Source of the DNA: Variovorax paradoxus EPS
Lineage (GTDB): Bacteria; Pseudomonadota; Gammaproteobacteria; Burkholderiales; Burkholderiaceae_C
NCBI RefSeq assembly: GCF_000184745.1
Contig: NC_014931.1
Coordinates: 1,240,001-1,304,000, forward strand
Reading direction: 5' to 3'
DNA: 64,000 bases
In this document: positions 59,882 through 64,000 of the stretch, piece after piece
Layout of the letters: every line of letters starts with the position of its first letter
Position numbering within the stretch: position 1 is the first letter of the stretch
Translations under genes and position numbers: made by a program
Notes under the pieces: model-generated
The model's input: only the letters and a program-made list of their open reading frames with translations
Told to the model about the DNA's origin: nothing
The model's database searches: none

Positions 59882-61279
59882 CTAATCGCGTGTCACGCGC
59901 AGCAGTTCTGCGCGCGAAGTGATGCCGGCCTGCACCAGCCGTTCGCCGTCTTCGCGCATCAGGCGCAGGCCGCCGAGCGCGCCGGCCTTGAGCAGTTCGC
60001 TCTCGGCGGCCTTGCTGTGGATGAGGCCCTGCACGGTTTCATCGGCCACCAGCAATTCGAAGATGCCGGTGCGGCCCTGGTAGCCCGTTTGCCCGCAGAC
60101 ATCGCAGCCCGCGCCCGCGCAACTCGTGCAGACCTTGCGCACGAGGCGCTGCGCGAGCACGCCCAGAAGCGATGAACTCAAGAGGAAAGGCTCGACACCC
60201 ATGTCGGTGAGGCGTGTGACGGCGCTGACCGAGTCGTTGGTGTGCAGCGTCGCGAGCACCAGGTGGCCGGTGAGCGAGGCCTGGATGGCGATCTGCGCGG
60301 TCTCGAAGTCGCGGATTTCGCCGATCATGATCACGTCCGGGTCTTGCCGGAGGATGGCGCGCAGGGCCTTCGCGAAAGTCAGCTCGATCTTCGCGTTGAT
60401 CTGCGTCTGGCCCACGCCCGGCAGCTCGTACTCGATGGGGTCTTCCACCGTCATGATGTTGCTGCGGCTCGCATCGAGCCGGGCCAGCGCGGCATACAGC
60501 GTGGTGGTCTTGCCCGAGCCGGTCGGCCCGGTCACCAGGATGATGCCGTGCGGCTGCGTGATGAGCTTTTCGAAGCGCTGCAGCGTGTCGCCCAGCATGC
60601 CCACCGATTCGAGAGTGAGCTTCGATTCGCTCTTGTCCAGGAGGCGCAGCACGGCGCGTTCGCCGTGCGCGCTCGGCAGCGTGGAGACGCGCACGTCGAC
60701 CGCACGCGTGCCGATGCGCAGGCTGATGCGCCCGTCCTGCGGCAGCCGCTTCTCGGAGATGTCGAGGTCGGCCATGATCTTCAGGCGCGAGATCAGCGCG
60801 GCGTGCAGCGCGCGGTTGGGCTGCACCACTTCGCGCAGCGTGCCGTCGATGCGAAAGCGCACGGACGAGGTGCGCTCGTAGGGCTCGATGTGGATGTCGC
60901 TCGCGCCGTCGCGCGCGGCCTGCGTGAGCAGCGCGTTGAGCATGCGGATGATGGGCGCGTCGCCCGCGCTGGCCAGCAAGTCTTCAACCGCCGGCAGCTC
61001 CTGCATCATGCGCGAGAGGTCGGCGTCGTTCTGCACTTCGCTCACGACCGCGGCGGCGCTCGATTCGCCCTGCGAATAGGCCGCGCTGATGCGCTGCGCG
61101 AGCGGTGCATCGGCCAGCACCTCGAAGGCCTGCACGCTGTACTTGCGCGCCACTTCGCCGACCGCGCTGCGCGCGGGGTGGTCCGACATCCACAGCGTGT
61201 AGCGGCCGTCGTCGGCCTCTTCGAGAAGGAGTTGCTGGCTGCGTGCGAACGCGTAGGGAAGCGGGTAGCGCATGGACAT
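59882..61279 (-). CDS. gspE: Type II secretion ATPase GspE
   Basis: The 465-residue traffic ATPase has an N-terminal domain (1-90), then the core: DIHIEPYERTSSVRFRIDGTL (129-149), P-loop GPTGSGKTT (251-259), Asp box MTVEDPIEYEL, Walker B ILRQDPDVIMIGEIRD and His box TGHLVLATLHTND, with a four-cysteine zinc site CTSCAGAGCDVC near the end. ATG 61279 overlaps the gspD stop as TGATG. It drives pseudopilus assembly. Confidence 0.95.
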   Translation of the reverse strand: MSMRYPLPYAFARSQQLLLEEADDGRYTLWMSDHPARSAVGEVARKYSVQAFEVLADAPLAQRISAAYSQGESSAAAVVSEVQNDADLSRMMQELPAVEDLLASAGDAPIIRMLNALLTQAARDGASDIHIEPYERTSSVRFRIDGTLREVVQPNRALHAALISRLKIMADLDISEKRLPQDGRISLRIGTRAVDVRVSTLPSAHGERAVLRLLDKSESKLTLESVGMLGDTLQRFEKLITQPHGIILVTGPTGSGKTTTLYAALARLDASRSNIMTVEDPIEYELPGVGQTQINAKIELTFAKALRAILRQDPDVIMIGEIRDFETAQIAIQASLTGHLVLATLHTNDSVSAVTRLTDMGVEPFLLSSSLLGVLAQRLVRKVCTSCAGAGCDVCGQTGYQGRTGIFELLVADETVQGLIHSKAAESELLKAGALGGLRLMREDGERLVQAGITSRAELLRVTRD

Positions 61280-63591
61280 CAAGGCATTTCGCGCGAGGAG
61301 ACCGGGTCGGCCGTCGGCGGCAGGGCGCCGCGCAGGGGGCTCGGTGCGAGCTTGCGGGTGTCGGCCAAAGGCTGCGGCGGCGGAATGAGCTGCGTGCCCT
61401 CCATGCGGGTGCTGCCGTTGCCGCTGTTGTTCGAGCGCTGCAGCGCCGCTTCGGGCAGCACCGGGGCGGCGTTCACGCCGCGCAGCATCACGTTGTCGGT
61501 GTTGGGCTGCACCTGCAGCTGCTGTCCGCGGATCTCGTCGTAGCGGTCGTAGGCAAAGGCTTCGGTCGAGGCGCCATCGCGCATTACCGCCGGGCGCAGG
61601 AACATCATGAGGTTGCTCTTGTTGCGCGTGCGGTTCTCGTTCTTGAACAGGTTGCCCAGCACCGGGATGTCGCCGGCCAGCGGGATCTTCTCGATGTTGT
61701 TGTTGTAGGTGTCCGACAGCAGCCCGCCCAGCATCACCAGGCCGCCGTCTTCCACCAGCACGCTCGATTCGATCGAGCGCTTGTTGGTGGTCGGGCCGTT
61801 GGGGTTGGCCAGCGAGTTCTGGTCGACCGTCGAGGTCTCCTGGAAGATCGTCATGCGCACCGTGCCGTTCTCGTTGATGGTCGGGCGCACGCGCAGGGTG
61901 AGGCCCACGTCCTTGCGCTCCACGGTGGTGAACGGGTTCACGCCCACCGAGCCCGAGGTGCTCGCGTACGAACCGGTGGGAAAGGGCACGTTCTGGCCGA
62001 TGATGATCTTGGCCTCTTCGTTGTCCAGCGTCAGCAGGTTGGGCGTCGAGAGCACGTTGGCATCGCCGTCGCTGTTGAAGAAGTTGGCGATGGCGCCCAG
62101 GATGTACTGGCCACCGATCTTGCCGGCAATGCCCAGGTTCAGCCCCGGCTGGATCGAGGAGGCCAGACCCGCGGGGTTGCGGGTGGCCAAAGCCTGCGTG
62201 AGGGCCAGGATGTTGTTCCTGTTGAGGCTGGAGTTGGTGCCGATGACCGCGTTGTTGCCCAGCGCGCTCTGCCACTGCACGCCGAAGTTCGCCGCCTTGT
62301 TGGCGCTGACCTCGACGATCAGCGCTTCGATCATCACCTGGGCGCGTCGGCCGTCGAGCTTGTCGATCACCGCGCGCATCTGCCGGTACTGCGGCTCGGG
62401 GGCCGTGATGATCAGCGAGTTGGTCGACGGGTCGGCCTGGATCTGTCCGCCGGTGGACGGCTGGTTGGCGTTGTTGAGCGGTGCGTTGGCGGCGGCCGAG
62501 CCGCTTTGGCCGTTGCTGCCGCCCATGCTGCTCTGGTTGTTCTGCTGGAAGCTGGCCTGTTGCGGCGCTGGGCTGCTGCCGCCGCCCGCAGCACCGGGCG
62601 TACCCGGCGTCGCCTGCTGGTTCGCCGCCATCGCGGCGCGCAGCGTGGCCGCGAGGCGCACCGCATCGGCGTTCTTCAGGTAGACCACATAGATGTTGCC
62701 GGCCGCGCCGTTGCTGCTCTCCGCGGGCGGACGATCGAGCTTCTCGACCAGCGTGCGAATCAGTTGCGCGCGCGCCGGATTGGCGGCACGCAGGATCAGC
62801 GAATTGCTGCGCGGATCGGCCAGCAGCGTGGTGCGGAACGACGCATCGACCGCGCCCGGCGCAGCACCCGGTGCAGCGCCCGAACCGCTGCCGTCGACCA
62901 GCCGCTGCACCAGCGGCAGCAGGTCGCTGGCCACCGAATGCTTGAGCTGGATGATCTCGATGTCCGACGCATTGGGCACGTCGAGCGCCGCGATGATGCG
63001 CGCAAGGCGGCGCATGTTGTCGGCGTAGTCGGTGATCACGAGCGAGTTGTTGCCCGGATTCACATTGATGGTGTTGTTCGGCGGAATCAGCGGGCGCAGC
63101 ACCGGCAGCAGGCTGTTGGGCGACTCGTAGTTGAGGCGGAAGATCTGCGTGACGATCTGGTTGCTGCCCGACGACGAGGTCGCGCCGATCGAGGTGTTCA
63201 CGGTGCTGCTCTGCAGCTTGGCGTCGGCCTCGGGCACGACCTTGTAGAGGCCGTCGGCTTCCACCACCGCAAAGCCCTGCAGCCGCAGCGCCGAGGCGAA
63301 CTGGTTGAAGGCGGCGGCCGGCTGGATGGCGCGGTCGGTCACCAGGTTCATCGTGCCCTTGACGCGCGGATCGACCACCACGTCGCGTCCGGTGACCACC
63401 GCCATGGTGCGGGCCACGGCCTCGATGTCGGCGTTGGAGAAGTTGAGCGTGATCGGCTCGCCGCGGCGCGGCGCATCGCCCTGCGCGAAGGCGGGCGGCA
63501 GCACCTGCAGGAAGGACGCCGCAATCAGCAGGCGCGCTGCGAGCGCGACGATGCCGAGGCGGGCGCCGGGCGTGGACAGTGGCTTCATCAT
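61279..63591 (-). CDS. gspD: Type II secretion outer-membrane secretin GspD
   Basis: The 770-residue secretin has a signal peptide (AARLLIAASFLQVLPPAFA), an N0 domain (ITLNFSNADIEAVARTMAVVTGRDVVVDPRVKG), three N-domains with LVITDYADNMRRLARIIAALDVP repeats, and the beta-barrel secretin domain (IEALIVEVSANKAANFGVQW; VPFPTGSY; VGLTLRVRP; VLVEDGGLVMLGGLLSD; IPVLGNLF). A long Gln/Asn/Gly/Ser-rich insert (about 395-455) lies between N2 and N3. ATG pair at 63591/63588. It is preceded by gspN with two bases between. Confidence 0.95.
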   Translation of the reverse strand: MMKPLSTPGARLGIVALAARLLIAASFLQVLPPAFAQGDAPRRGEPITLNFSNADIEAVARTMAVVTGRDVVVDPRVKGTMNLVTDRAIQPAAAFNQFASALRLQGFAVVEADGLYKVVPEADAKLQSSTVNTSIGATSSSGSNQIVTQIFRLNYESPNSLLPVLRPLIPPNNTINVNPGNNSLVITDYADNMRRLARIIAALDVPNASDIEIIQLKHSVASDLLPLVQRLVDGSGSGAAPGAAPGAVDASFRTTLLADPRSNSLILRAANPARAQLIRTLVEKLDRPPAESSNGAAGNIYVVYLKNADAVRLAATLRAAMAANQQATPGTPGAAGGGSSPAPQQASFQQNNQSSMGGSNGQSGSAAANAPLNNANQPSTGGQIQADPSTNSLIITAPEPQYRQMRAVIDKLDGRRAQVMIEALIVEVSANKAANFGVQWQSALGNNAVIGTNSSLNRNNILALTQALATRNPAGLASSIQPGLNLGIAGKIGGQYILGAIANFFNSDGDANVLSTPNLLTLDNEEAKIIIGQNVPFPTGSYASTSGSVGVNPFTTVERKDVGLTLRVRPTINENGTVRMTIFQETSTVDQNSLANPNGPTTNKRSIESSVLVEDGGLVMLGGLLSDTYNNNIEKIPLAGDIPVLGNLFKNENRTRNKSNLMMFLRPAVMRDGASTEAFAYDRYDEIRGQQLQVQPNTDNVMLRGVNAAPVLPEAALQRSNNSGNGSTRMEGTQLIPPPQPLADTRKLAPSPLRGALPPTADPVSSREMP

Positions 63592-63593
63592 GG

Positions 63594-64000
63594 TCAACCC
63601 AGGGTGATGATCGAACGCGCGTTGTCGCGCCGTCCGATGATGTTCAACAAATTGGAAAGAGCGTCTTCGCGGCCGGCCGCGGCACTGGCTTCGCCGTTGA
63701 AGCGGAAGGCGGTGCCGTTCCAGCTGCCGCTGCCGTTCAGTTGCAGGCTGCCTTCGCGCGTGCTCAGCAGGAGCGTGGGGCTGTTGCCGCCTTCGAGCGA
63801 GAGCCGGTAGCTGCCCATCGGCTTGAGGGTCGACAGGCTGGAAGAAACATCGGTGGCGTCGAGCGTGGCCTGGCCCGCGATGCGCAGCACCGGGCCGTCC
63901 CACTGCAGCGAGAAGGCCTTGGTGGAAAGGTCGAGCGCGCCATCGAGCTTCAGCGTGTTCCACGGCGCGCCGAGGCCGGTGAGCATGGTGGCGGGCCAGC
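63594..64000 (-). CDS. gspN: Type II secretion protein GspN, 5' end outside the window
   Basis: The last ~135 codons of a protein continue off the right edge. Beta-rich periplasmic text (LTGLGAPWNTLKLDGALDLSTKAFSLQW, MGSYRLSLEGG, LLLSTREGSLQLNGSGSW, ASAAAGREDALSNLLNIIGRRDNARSIITLG) and the position before gspD identify it as GspN, an accessory inner-membrane-anchored component of type II secretion in some beta- and gamma-proteobacteria. Confidence 0.85.
   Translation of the reverse strand, partial: WPATMLTGLGAPWNTLKLDGALDLSTKAFSLQWDGPVLRIAGQATLDATDVSSSLSTLKPMGSYRLSLEGGNSPTLLLSTREGSLQLNGSGSWNGTAFRFNGEASAAAGREDALSNLLNIIGRRDNARSIITLG

Overview
The window is high-GC DNA (estimated by eye at about two thirds G+C) with dense, mostly co-directional genes. 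It looks like a chromosome of a Burkholderiales member, and the gene mix points to Comamonadaceae, most likely Variovorax or a close relative. The pointers are a two-gene cyanophycin synthetase locus with its dedicated ABC transporter and DUF1854 protein, DUF2970 and DUF2177 proteins, a split YtfQ-type sugar transporter, and GGGCTGAGCTTGTCGAAGC-type intergenic repeats. The assignment is by family and context only. I see no rRNA, tRNA, CRISPR array, phage or insertion sequence.

Layout. 1-3.9 kb: end of a MurF-like Mur ligase, an alpha/beta hydrolase and galM, joined by 4-base start/stop overlaps. 3.9-20.5 kb: a sugar uptake and oxidation island. It holds an SMP-30 lactonase, an SDR sugar dehydrogenase, a GbpR-like LysR regulator, a semialdehyde dehydrogenase, two complete CUT2 sugar ABC transporters interleaved as ytfQ / chvE-gguA-gguB / ytfR-ytfT-yjfF, an IlvD/Edd-family sugar-acid dehydratase and a DHDPS-family 2-keto-3-deoxy-acid dehydratase. 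Together these form a non-phosphorylative aldose route (dehydrogenase, lactonase, dehydratase, dehydratase, semialdehyde dehydrogenase) ending at 2-oxoglutarate, as known for L-arabinose. 20.4-23.7 kb: a divergent LysR/SDR pair, a small hypothetical gene and two paralogous small secreted proteins.

23.8-31.6 kb: the cyanophycin locus. cphA-prime and cphA run leftwards; an exporter-type ABC transporter and a DUF1854 protein run rightwards from the shared intergenic region. The CphA-prime Mur-ligase domain has lost its P-loop. 31.6-35.8 kb: acyltransferase-3, DUF2177, queC and an SbmA/YddA-like ABC transporter. 36-40.4 kb: a 2-aminoethylphosphonate-type ABC transporter behind a good Pho-box candidate, next to a truncated remnant of a phosphonate-degradation HD-domain gene. 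40.5-47.2 kb: a tiny lipoprotein, an MFS carrier, a MocR regulator, DUF2970, two multihaem-type c cytochromes and an 8-oxoguanine-deaminase-like amidohydrolase.

47.2-57 kb: a leftward secreted-phosphoesterase island with three paralogous Tat-exported phospholipases C, two paralogous 66-residue lipoproteins placed directly before phospholipase genes, and a lipoprotein phosphodiesterase with a LamG-like tail. 57.1-64 kb: a leftward type II secretion operon (gspN-gspD-gspE-gspF, a conserved hypothetical, a cytosolic 5'-nucleotidase). Its proximity suggests that the phospholipases are cargo of this Tat plus type II route.

Several intergenic spaces are filled by repeats: three sites (3.9, 6.1 and 37.4 kb) of a palindrome-plus-tandem family, one 46-base-arm inverted repeat inside the transporter operon, and a separate composite repeat present whole once and as halves at two other places.
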